Part shown: positions 1-10,700 of the stretch, one piece after another
How the letters are laid out: every line of letters starts with the position of its first letter
Numbering within the stretch: the stretch's first letter is position 1
DNA from: Lasiosphaeris hirsuta
Taxonomy: Eukaryota; Ascomycota; Sordariomycetes; Sordariales; Lasiosphaeriaceae
DNA: 64,000 nt
Direction: 5' to 3'
Assembly: GCA_030549175.1 (NCBI GenBank)
Contig: JAUKUA010000003.1
Coordinates: 4,340,001-4,404,000, forward strand
The notes under the pieces: model-generated
The model's database searches: none
What the model was told of the DNA's origin: nothing
Seen by the model: the letters and a program-made list of their open reading frames with translations, nothing else
Translations under genes and position numbers: made by a program

Positions 1-828
1 GCGGACCTGTGATTGGCCGGCAACGTCGCCTTGAGCCTCACGCCTGCTCGTTCAACGGGGCCTAACTGACAACCTGCAGCCAAAAAAGCAGCGAGGCCGC
101 TACGTCGCAACAAGGGGCCTGAGAAACGAAACACGTCGAGATCTGCCACCCTCGCACACCCTCGCCAGTCCTCAGTCCTCCCAGTCCTGCCATCTGAACA
201 TCCTTACCCTGCCCTTCACAGCAGCGGTACGAGTCTCTCTGTCTTCCGAGCCCGAGCGTTGGAAACCGCCCCCCTCCCCCCGAGGGAAAGACAGGGCTGG
301 CCCCCCCCCCCCCCCCTCAGACACCATGGCAGACCCCATGGCAAGGGATGGCAAGGGACCAGGCCGCATTGCACGCTCCCGTCCCCAGTGATACCAGAGG
401 CGATGCCAGAGGTGATGATGCGGGTCCGGAAAGCTGAGCAGCCGCCGGCCCTCGACCAGTCCTTGGCGGGCCTTCTTTATCCATGGCCGTTTCCCATCTG
501 CATAACCTAGTATTTCCCTCCCCTCCCCTTCCTTTCTCTCACAGCCATCAACGCTTTCAGTTCGCTTCGTCCCCTTAGCTTCCCTCCCAAAGCGCTGGTC
601 TGCTTTCACTCTCCTTCAAGCAGCTCGGTCTGTCAGTCTCTCTCTCGCCTTCTCTCGTTACTCACCACCCCACCAACTTCCATTCTACGTAATATCTTGT
701 AATATAACCAGGCTGGTCTTGCTTTCTTCGACACACGACACTCCCTATCACCAGAAAGAGATTTTGAAAAAGGAAAGGAAAAGGAGAAAGAGGAAAGGGA
801 ACATCAGAGGAATATTTTAATCGCCAAG
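1..828. other. Upstream region of the Rds1-like gene, no gene seen
   Basis: No credible coding region is visible. The stretch holds a run of 16 C at 301-316 and long CT-rich blocks (about 500-680) typical of fungal promoters and 5' leaders. A purine-rich leader (about 760-810) directly precedes the start codon at 829. The short open frames here are low-complexity and on both strands, which suggests chance. Confidence 0.6.
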
Positions 829-1844
829 ATGCCTTCATTCACCAAGACAATCGCCATCGTTGCGGTAGGGATGGCCACCGTCGCCTCGGCCCTTCCAGCC
901 TTCCCCAAGTTCACCGAGTCGCAAATGAAAATCCACTCGGTCATGAAGCGCCAGAACGCCGCCGCTGCTGCCGCCGGTCTCACAGACATTGATATCCTGC
1001 AATTGTAAGCTCACCTCCTTTTACTTAAAAGCAGGACCAGAGACTAACACCGCTCAGCGCCCTGACTCTGGAGCACCTTGAGTCCGAGTTCTACCGGTTG
1101 GGCTTCGCCCAGTTCCCGGCAACCGACTTCCAGGGACTCGGCCTTACGCAGCGCGAGATTGACGACCTGCTCAACATCGGCAAGACCGAGGAGGCCCATG
1201 TCGTGCTCTTGCAAGGCGCCATCGCCCAGGCTGGTGTCCAGCCCGTCCAGGCATGCCAGTACAACTTTGGCTTCACTGACGCTGCCGGCATGGTCGCCAC
1301 CGCCGCCGTTCTTGAGAACGTCGGTGTGTCCGCCTACCTGGGCGCTGCGCCCCTCGTGTCCGATGGGGGCATCCTATCCACCGCCGGCAGCATCTTGACC
1401 GTTGAGGCCCGCCATCAGACCTTCACCCGTGCCGCTACCAAGATCGTCGCCGTACCCCAAGCGTTCGACACCCCGCTGTCGGCCAAGCAGGTCTTCTCGC
1501 TCGCCGCTCCCTTCATCGCCAGCTGCCCCGAGGGAAGCAACCTGATCCTCACTGCTTTCCCCACCCTCACCATGGCTGCTGGCCAAGACGCCGCTGCTCT
1601 CCAGGCCGGCGCCACCATCCAGCTTCAGTCCGATGCCTCTGCCCAGGCCACCTTCTGCGCTTTCACCACCGGCGGTGTCCCCGGCGGCACTGCCTTCACC
1701 CCCTTCAACCCCGCTACCGGCTGCCAGATCCCCCAGGGCCTCGCCGGTTTCGTCTACGTCAACCTCGCCAGCGCCGGTCCTCTCTCGGGCGTCATCACCG
1801 ACGACATCATCCTGGCTGGGCCTATGGTCATGCAGGTGTCTTAG
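829..1844 (+). CDS. Secreted ferritin-like domain protein, Rds1 family
   Basis: The gene has two exons (829-1004 and 1058-1844); the 53-bp intron has GTAAGC, a GACTAAC branch point and CAG, and splicing gives 320 residues. The N-terminus is a signal peptide: a hydrophobic stretch ending in ASA at about residue 21. A Lys-Arg pair near residue 42 (VMKR-Q) is a likely Kex2 site. The splice joins the helix FALTLEHLESEFYRLGF, the hallmark of the fungal ferritin-like (Ferritin_2) fold, which usually carries a di-metal site or its remnant. Family members include Rds1 of fission yeast, induced by nutrient stress, and secreted or cell-surface proteins; their reaction is unknown. The C-terminal third is rich in Gly, Ala and Thr. 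The family call is firm; any enzymatic role is speculative. Confidence 0.85.
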
Positions 1845-3863
1845 ATGCTTTCTGTATTTGATGGGCATGGGGATGAATTTACGTGATGATTAAACTTCGG
1901 GACAAGCGGCCAAAAATGGGAGGTTGGGATGGGATGGAATCGGCCACCTATATCAAGGTACTTGTGGGAAACGGGGGTGGCGAACTGGAGAATTCATTGC
2001 ATAGACAAGACAAACACTTTTTTTGAGTTCAACAAAACAGAGAATAACTCACTCGCCCCCCCCCCCCCCCCCTTTTTTGGTTATGGCTTCTTTTTTATTA
2101 CTATATATCCTCTTTTCTATTCCCTCATCTGATATCGAACCTTTTTCTTTCTTTTTTTTATATTGTCTATTCCTCATTACTTCGCTTCTTCTGGGCTACT
2201 GTACCGAACGAACCGAGTATTCCTTGATATGATACCTATATCCGGATGTACATAGCCTGTATATAATCTAATTATATACCTTGTTGAATTGTTTGGTGTT
2301 GTCAACTTGTTTGTTCCATAATTTGAAATGATGTCAATGCCGTGTGGATGATTTCTGGAAAGGGTGACGATGAAGGAGAGATGCCATACTTTTAACAATG
2401 GCTCCAATACGTCACAACATGGCATAGACGCCATCGATGCTCCATTCCATGAATGACAAGGAAAATGCCGAGGCAAATACAGTGAAGATCATATTGCAGA
2501 GAGCAACATTGCACCCCCGTCACACATAATAATCATGAGAGTACTGTTTCGTCTCACAAGTGTCGAGCTCACAAACTCCATGTATTCGACACGATGGCTC
2601 TTCATGTAGTTGTCAGGTAGTTACATTATGAGAGCTCAGCATCTACCTACCAATATTACTCGTGCACCACTTTTATTTGTACTTAGACATGCGGGCGGGC
2701 TTTATTCTGAGAAGGACTGAGCTCTGGCTTGGTGTTGGTGCAACTCACTGCATCGCTGCTGGTTGCCTGACCAATCACGATGAGAAGAACGGATGATTGG
2801 CCATGACGAGAAGCACTGCTGTTTTAACTCTCGCCAAAGGCTTGTCTAACTTCACTTCCGGAGATACACAGCCCCGAATTTACGGCGTCTAAGGTAAGGT
2901 AGTTGTCAGTTATTAGTGGCAGTTTTCTCAGACGAGAAGGTAACAATGTACCAGAGGTCATATACGAGTTGTCCTAGGTGATATACCTACCTGCCCCAAG
3001 GTAGGTACCTAGGCAAGGTAGGGCATCTTAGGCCAAGTAGAAACAAGGTCGGCGGATAGTCACGATATATACTTCTCGCATTACTCCGGTTAGTGAGCTA
3101 AGGATACAAATATGCAAGCTAACATTATGGTGCTGTCTATCGAGACAGGACAACCTCCGAGGGCCTACCCACCGCCTCTTGGTACTTAACTTAACGGCGC
3201 CAACTTAACGCCCCTTAAAACGAATAGATTCCCCATAGGCAAGGTAGGTTGGCAGGTCACCATTAGGTACTATGCCTGGATAAGATGGCGTCAATCTCGT
3301 TACCTTCTAGTTCCTCCCGGCAGGTACGCGAACCAGAGATTTGGTTGTATAAGCCCCCGTGGGGGACTAAAAGTAGCAGTGCTATAGGGCAACCTCCGCA
3401 ACCTCCATTGCCGCACTTTAAGTCCACTGCGCCCCTAACAATTGCCTTTTTATTAACTACACTACGTGCATCTACTAGATCTACTAGTTTTCATACTAGA
3501 CGACCACTGGGCGCCGGACATGCATGAGACCGCGCTAATGTCGTTGCCTTCGTAAGCCCTACTCGAAGCCTTGAAGACATTTTATATCGACGAGTCGGTC
3601 AAAGCTGCTTCGGCTCGCAAAGAAAGCAATACTAAGGGCAGGTCGAATGGAATTTCGAATTGCTGGCCCTCGAAGACATATTAATCCTCCCCCTTGGTAG
3701 TAGCTAGAGAAGGCTTGAGTCTCGACGGTCCCTTGTGGGGATCAGGACGGCCAAACTCAAAGTTCCAGAGGTTGGATGGGACGCCCTAGGGCAAATTTGT
3801 GTCGTATACCCCTGCCCATAGCTCAAGGTAACGTATGTGCGTGAGTGTATCTAATAGTAACAT
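1845..3863. other. Non-coding stretch with AGGTAGGTACCTAGG-type motifs
   Basis: No gene is supported. The stretch contains a 17-C run (2056-2072), AT-rich sequence to about 2300, and repeated AAGGTAGGTACCTAGG-like words at about 2891-2905, 2998-3023 and 3239-3270. CTACTAGAT is repeated near 3470-3490. The last part (about 3828-3869) looks like an intron ending in TTTGCAG, so a 5' exon of the broken NLR gene may lie here, but I could not identify it. Confidence 0.5.
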
Positions 3864-6800
3864 TTGCAGTATGACGAGAACGAGAAAGCCCACTCCGTCA
3901 CGGGTTCGTTTTTTGGGTTGGACATTGCCCGCCGAGACTACGCCGACGGAGTACCAGATGGCACTTTAAGCTCTCAACCCCGTTACATCACCGCCACGGT
4001 CACCTTCGGGAACGCCGCGTCGCCCGGTCCGACGCGGCGCATCCTGCTATCGGAGCCGCCCGAGGATCGGCCCTCCCGCGACCAGTACGTAATACTTGAC
4101 GATGACTTCTACGGCGTTACGACTCTTTTCGCTCCACCTTCGGAGGACCATAAGGTCGACGTCGTCGCGATATCCGGCCTCGGCGGACACGCTTTCGGAT
4201 CCTTCAAAGAGAGGGATGAGAACTACATGTGGCTACGAGACGCCCTGCCGTTTGACCTTACCGGGGAGGATACTGATCGCCCGATAGCCCGGGTGATGAT
4301 CTACGGCTACGAGTCAGCAGTCGCACAGAGCAGGAGCATACAGAACTTGTCAGATCTCGCATCATCGTTTCACAACAGCATACGGGCATTAGCATATCCC
4401 CCCACTGTCAGACCCATCATCTTAGTCGCCCACAGCTTAGGAGGTTTGATCATTAAGCAGGTAGGTCTTTTTTTTCCCACTAAACACTCGCACCTACAGT
4501 GTTCTAATGTACTGAGCGAGCAGACTATGATAGCACTTTCAAAGTCAAAGGAAGAGGACGACCGCCAGCTTACGAAAGCGGTTTACGGAATCGTGTTCTT
4601 CGGCGTTCCGCACGACGGTATGGACACCAGCTCACTGATCCCGATGGTCGGGGATGGTCCGAACCGCCCCCTCGTCAATTCCCTCAGCCGCATTAACTCG
4701 GAGATCCTCAGCATCCAGCAGCAAGAATTCCACACGGCGCTAGGGAATGAGGGTAACTCGGAGATTGTCTACTTCTACGAGACGGTCGAGTCGCCAACCG
4801 CTGCCCAAGGCACAGACGGCAAGTGGTCGATGACTGGGCCCCCTGCTACTCTCGTCACCAAGTCCTCTGCGACACATTGCCGTCCATGGGAAAATGGCCC
4901 TGAGTATGTGTGTGCCGTCGCCCGCACCCACTCAGATATGGTCAAGTTCAGACCACAGGACCACGAATATGACAAAGTCCGCGAGAGGCTGAGGGGCCTT
5001 GCCCGACGGGCATCAGCGGCGCGGCGTCGAATCCAAGGCTCGAACGCAAAGTGTATGTAATACATACCATTAAGGATAGTTGATGACACTAATAAAGGCT
5101 TTAGTCCTTGTCCCGTATAACTGTAATCCAGATTTCGTTGGGCGGTCCAAGATTTTGAAGAGCCTTGAACAGCAATTGGGCCATAGCCGGCGCCAGGGGG
5201 CTATCAAGCCATGGCCTAGAGTAGCATTGCATGGCTTAGGCGGTATTGGGTAGGTCTTCCATTGCTACAGAACTACCACCTTATCCAACTGGCCACAGCA
5301 AAACCCAGATTGCCCTGGCCTACGTATACCGTCTTCAAGAGACGTGCCCAGAGGTGTCCGTCTTTTAGGTTCACGCCAGCAGCGCTGAACGGTTCCGGCA
5401 GTCATACACCTCCATCGCATAAGAATGCCAGGTCCCCAGTTATGATGATCCCAAAATGGATATGCTACTCATAGTAAAGAAGTGGCTGGAGAGAAAGGAC
5501 TGCGGCAAGTGGCTTATGGTTATCGATAACGCCGACGACACACATGTCTTTTTCGGTCGGCCAGCGCTTACAAATACTGGCACATCTAACCCTGACGGGA
5601 ACCTTACACGCTATCTTCCCGAATGCGCCCACGGCACTATCCTCATCACGACCAGGAACAAACAGACAGGCCTAAGGCTGGCCCAGGGGAAAGGCCCTAT
5701 AGAGATCGGGAAGATGGACGAGGACGAGTCGAGCCAGTTACTTCGTACAATGCTTAACGGAGTCAACGTAACCACGGCGGAGTTATCAATACTTTCTTCG
5801 CGGCTAGAGCATCTGCCATTGGCACTGGTCCAAGCAACCACATTCATGCAAGAGAACGCCATATCAGCTAGTGATTACCTTCAGCTCTTAAACAAGAGCG
5901 ACTAGAACTTTGTGGACCTGCTAAGCGGAGAGTTTGAGACGGTTGGGAGAGACTCTGGGACTCCCCGTGCCGTGGCGGAGACATGGATCATTTCATTTGA
6001 GCAGATTCAACAACGAGATGCTTTTACAGGCGAAATTCTATCGCTTATAAATCTCTTCGACCGGCAGGCCATTCCGCCGAAATTTCTGTCCTACAACAAA
6101 CAGCAGCACGCAGGAGAGCCAATAACAGAAATACAGTTCGTAAAGGCTCTGGGAGTTCTAAAAGCGTTTTCTTTTATTACCGAGGACAAAGATCACAACT
6201 TGGATATGCACCGGCTTGTGCAGCTCGTCACCCGGAAGTGGCTCGCCAACAGAGGCACAATACAGCGGTTCACGGGACAGGCGCTATTAGCTGTATCGCA
6301 GGCTTACCCGTATGGCAACTACGAGAATCACGTAATATGTGGAGCATACCTTCCACACGCACAAGCTGTATTAGACTCCAAAGACACAGGGTTTAAGGAT
6401 GAAAGGGTAGCAAGAGCATCGCTTCTCCATTGCGTTGCTGGGTTCTTTTCTTCTCAAGGCCAATGGAAGGATGCAGAAAGGTTCCAGTTAAACGCTATAA
6501 AGTGGCGAAAAGCGGTACTAGACAACGAGCATCCTGATACACTGAACAGCATTGCCAACCTCGCATCGACGCACCAGAACCAAGGCCGATGGAAGGAGGC
6601 CGAGACGCTCGGGGTCCAGGGGATGGATATGAGGAAGAAGGTGCTAGGCAACGAGCATCCTAGTACGCTAAACAGTGTTACCAACCTCGCATCGACGTAC
6701 CAGAACCAAGGCCGATGGAAGGAGGCTGAGACGCTCTAGGTCCAGGTGATGAAGATGTATAAGAAGGTACTAGGCGATGAGCATCCTGATACGCTAACAA

Positions 6801-6976
6801 GCATGAACAACCTCGCTTATACCTGGAAAAGCCAGGGCCGCTATGAAGATGCCCTAACATTACTACAAAATTGCCTTCATCTTCAGCAGCAAAAACTTGG
6901 CCCAGATCACCCTAATACCATATCAACTCATACTACCCTAACCCACTGGACTAAAGAAACAACACAGACCCCTTAA
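3864..6976 (+). pseudogene. Decayed NLR: SesB-like hydrolase - NB-ARC - TPR
   Basis: The reading frame, after removal of probable introns (about 4461-4523, 5053-5104, 5250-5298), encodes three domains. First is an alpha/beta hydrolase with the nucleophile elbow VAHSLGGL, FFGVPHDG, and a late THSDMVKF that probably supplies the catalytic His. Second is NB-ARC: NPDFVGR, P-loop GLGGIGKTQIALAY (completed by splicing), kinase-2 LMVIDNADD, ILITTR and HLPLAL. Third are 42-residue TPRs ending near 6950. Four stops interrupt the single frame: TAG 5366, TAA 5420, TAG 5903 and TAG 6737; the first replaces the Trp usual in this family. Intact relatives are fungal NLRs linked to non-self recognition and incompatibility. 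The true start lies upstream, since 3864 is not an ATG and an intron end sits just before. It is most likely a pseudogene. Confidence 0.85.
6470..6950 (+). repeat. Tandem 126-bp TPR-coding repeats
   Basis: The 3' part of the broken NLR gene consists of nearly identical 126-bp units, each coding one 42-residue TPR. For example, CAAGGCCGATGGAAGGAGGC starts at 6581 and again at 6707, exactly 126 bp apart. Each unit holds the motif EHPDTLNS or a close variant. Such near-identity suggests recent unit duplication or conversion before or during decay. Confidence 0.8.
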
Positions 6977-9135
6977 CAACTATGAGACTAAATTATAATA
7001 TATGTATTGATGTTGGGCATATACATTGTAATGTCTTCACAATCCACCTCTTATCTTCTCTCTTAATTTTTCTTTCATAGCATGACACAGGAGGGGTGTG
7101 GGGGAGCCCCCTAATTTATACCTTCTCTGGGCTCCAGCTCGTAGTGTTTAACCGAAGACAGGTTGCCCGCATCCCTTAAAAACGTCAACTAAAAAATCAG
7201 CGACACCCATTTCGCCTTCCACTGTACTTCCATCGGGAAGTGTTGGGAGGTCCCTGGTGTAGGACAAAGCTATAAGACTCGGAGCATAGGCACCCAGCGA
7301 CATCATGCAATTCACGACCCCCACGGGATAGTGTCCGTGCAAGAGCTCCCTCGCCCAACCAGAGCAGCCAGCGTTGAGGGACTTATCAGAGGTCACATCG
7401 GCTGCCTTGCACCAGTAATTGACCTGTCGGTATGAGCGAATTCCCCCCCCCGACCGAAAGAATGACATTGTTGCGCTTCGCAATGATGCATGTCTCATGG
7501 CTCTCTATTCTCACAAAGAGGCCTTTTTTCCTTATTCAACTTGGACACAAAGGGATCAATATGAGCCCTGGGAAAGACTTTTCTTGCATGGGGATGCCGA
7601 GCCTAGGACGTGTAAAATGCCTATCTCTGGTCAGCTCCTCAGGTCCAGCCAATCCCGTCGACCGGACACCATTCTGTTAGCTATTTCCATTGACTATCGA
7701 TGCGAGCTGAGCGCGCAAAGGACCCTCAGAGAGCTGCACGAGGTAAGGCTGAAGCGTAGAAAATTTCCGCATTGCTAAATTGCTTCGTGAATGGAGGCAT
7801 GAAGGACCCTGTTTTCACCTGGCCAAGTCCAATGAGAAGGGCCCCTCCGGGAGGCTCCGGAGGCTCGCCTGTACGACTAAGCCCGCGGCGAAATCGGACC
7901 CCAGCGGCGACACCGCGACACAGCAACACCCGATAACTTCCCGGACGCAGCGAATCCTCTTTTTTTTCCTTCTTCCCCCTCATGGGAAGTCAGGTCTTGC
8001 CAGTCTCGCCCTTCGCCTAAGCCTACACCGTCGCGGCAATGTGGGCTTGGGTGGTGTGCGGGGTGGGCGAAAGATGGGTTGGTGGGGAGCCAACAACTGG
8101 GGGCAACCCCGCCATTGAGACCAGCCCATTTTCCATACGGATTAGGCATTCGGCAGCCCTTTGAAATCGCTTCACACCAGCTTTTTAGCCCATCCTGAGG
8201 CGACCAATCGATCCTCGCGGATAAGCTGTGGGGGAGCTGTGGGCTTTTTACAAGGGGTAACGCCGCGCCGGCTTTCTCTTTACTAGGGGTTTCCAGGTGG
8301 CCCGCCCTTCGATTGGCCAGCCTTGGCTCTTCGAGAGAAAAGCAGCGCGACACTTCCCCCCTCCAACGTGGCCCAACCCACGCAGGCAAACCGACATCGC
8401 ACGGTCGGCCTCCTGGAGGGATCGAGGGGTTGAGGGGGCCGCCAACCACGACCCCGCGACTCAGAGGCGGCCGATAAGGTGGGGACCGCACGGGTAAGAC
8501 GACGTGATGTGTGATGATGCGCAAAGGACACTGCAGCGCCATGCTCGCCCTGCCCGCTTTTGGAAAATATCTCAATCGATAGTAGTTGGTCGAGCACTAG
8601 GAAACGGCACGTAGCCATGGAGCGTAACGAGCAACCGCCACTCAAAAAACTGCGGGTGTGGGACATCCAGGTTCACACGGCGAGCGAATACCGGCGTCTC
8701 CATGCCATTGCGATCTCGCCCAGGTCTAGCCTTTGTCCCCGCAGCGAAGCCCCCCGTGGATGCCACGGCGCCTTGCTGGCCCACCGTTGTTTAACGCCAG
8801 TTGTGGCCACAGCGAGATGTGAACAACGCGGCCGTTGACCTGGTGTTGCCCCGACCGTAGGCGCCTCCTCTTTCGTGGAGCGGACCATTGCCGCCCGACC
8901 AAGGAAGCTCTTGTGTCTCCGTCCCATCTTTTCGAGCTTGCCTTCGCTCCTTTCCACAATAACCCCCCACCATCTTACCCTCTCATATATAACGAGCCTG
9001 CCCATCCCGCCTGTCGTCGCGAACTCCCTCCCACCCACCACCGCTCCTGCATTCCTCTCTCCAGACGGTAAACCGCGAGCCAAGAGCGATCGATACCCAG
9101 GATCCTTCCAGGATAACCCCAATTTGACTGTCATC
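6977..9135. other. Intergenic region and GDH promoter
   Basis: No gene is supported; the open frames are short and overlap on both strands. The right-hand part is the promoter and leader of the glutamate dehydrogenase gene, with a TATA-like CATATATAA at about 8984-8992, some 145 bp before the ATG, within a CT-rich context. Confidence 0.5.
8984..8992 (+). promoter_or_regulatory. Possible TATA element of the GDH gene
   Basis: CATATATAA lies about 145 bp upstream of the GDH start codon in an otherwise GC- and CT-rich stretch. Spacing to the ATG is reasonable for a highly expressed fungal gene with a leader of about 100 nt. This is inference from position and composition only. Confidence 0.35.
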
Positions 9136-10700
9136 ATGTCCAACCTTCCTTCTGAGCCCGAGTTCGAGCAGGCGTACAACGAGCTCGCCAGCACTCTCGA
9201 GAACAGCACCCTGTTCCAGAAGAACCCCGAGTACAGGATTGCGCTCAAGGTCGCCTCGATCCCCGAGCGCATCATTCAGTTCCGCGTCGTCTGGGAGGAT
9301 GACACCGGCGCCCTCCAGGTCAACCGAGGTTACCGTGTGCAGTTCAACTCGGCCCTCGGCCCTTACAAGGGCGGCCTGAGACTGCACCCCTCGGTCAACC
9401 TTTCCATGTAAGCGAGCGACAGCAAGAACAAGTCCGAGACTAGTCGGCGCTGACACTGCACTGCAGCCTCAAGTTCCTTGGTTTTGAGCAGATCTTCAAG
9501 AATGCTCTCACAGGGTGTAAGTGAAACAGACAGGCCACGGGGATGAAATAAGAAAGGCGGTAGCTGACATCAAGGGTTTAGTGATGATGGGTGGTGGCAA
9601 GGGCGGAGCCGACTTCGACCCCAAGGGCAAGAGCGATGCCGAGATTCGCCGGTTCTGCGTTTCTTTCATGCGCGAGCTGGCCAAGCACATCGGCGCTGAC
9701 ACCGACGTTCCGGCCGGTGACATCGGCGTCGGCGGACGGGAAATCGGATACATGTTCGGTACTTACCGCAGCACGAGGGGCAAGTTCGAGGGCGTCCTGA
9801 CCGGCAAGGGCCTCGACTGGGGCGGCAGCTTGATCCGCCCCGAGGCCACCGGATACGGTCTCATCTACTACGTCGGCCACATGCTCGAGTATGCCGGTGC
9901 TGGCGGCTGGGCTGGAAAGCGGGTCGCCATCTCGGGCTCGGGCAACGTCGCGCAATACGCCGCGCTGAAGTGCCTCGAACTCGGTGCTACCGTTGTCTCC
10001 CTGTCCGACTCTAAGGGTGCCCTCGTGGGCAATATCACCGCCGAGGATATCGCGGCCATCGCGGATCTCAAGGTGAAGCGCCAAGCACTCACCGCCTACG
10101 CTTCCAAGGAGCACCTCAAGTACATTGAGGGTGCCCGGCCGTGGCTCCACATCGGCGCAGTCGACGTCGCTCTCCCGTGCGCGACTCAGAATGAGGTTAG
10201 CAAGGAGGAGGCCGAGGGTCTGATTGCCGCCGGGGCCAAGTTCATTGCCGAGGGCTCCAACATGGGATGCACTCAGGATGCTATCAATGTCTTTGAGGCT
10301 GTCCGCAAGGAGAAGAAGTCAGAGGGTGCCGTGTGGTATGCTCCTGGTCAGTGCCCCCCCCCCCCCCCACAGTTAGCCGCCATTTGGCCGCGCGTTGTAG
10401 AGAGAGAAAAGGATGCTAACAACCCTTATAGGCAAGGCTGCCAACTGCGGTGGTGTCGCCGTGTCGGGATTGGAGATGGCACAGAACAGTCAGCGCCTAG
10501 CGTGGACCCAGGAGGAGGTTGACGAGAAGCTCAAGAGCATCATGAAGAACGCCTTCTTCCTTGGACTCAACACGGCAAAGGAGTACGTCGAGGCTGCTGA
10601 GGGCGAGCTCCCCAGCTTGGTGGCCGGCAGCAACATTGCCGGCTTCGTCAAGGTCGCAAAGGCCATGCACGATCACGGCGATTGGTGGGCGAAGCTCTGA
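9136..10700 (+). CDS. gdhA: NADP-specific glutamate dehydrogenase
   Basis: Cytosolic enzyme that makes glutamate from 2-oxoglutarate, ammonium and NADPH, the main ammonium-assimilation step in fungi. There are four exons: 9136-9407, 9467-9516, 9582-10346 and 10432-10700, giving 451 residues against 454 recalled for Neurospora. The start [14 protein letters not shown] matches the family. The substrate-binding stretch is [14 protein letters not shown], the catalytic-lysine loop is [33 protein letters not shown] follows, and the Rossmann NADP site is [12 protein letters not shown]. The C-terminus [15 protein letters not shown] is typical. The second exon is only 50 nt and is needed to keep [16 protein letters not shown]. 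Intron 3 has a 15-C run right after the donor and a GCTAAC branch point. Identity is essentially certain. Confidence 0.97.

Noticed and set aside
3300..3860. Possible transposon remnant before the NLR pseudogene
   Set aside because: Translated fragments show no transposase motif and no terminal repeats were found.
8560..8838. 92-codon plus-strand open frame upstream of GDH
   Set aside because: No homology recognised and it lies in the promoter region; overlapping frames on the other strand.
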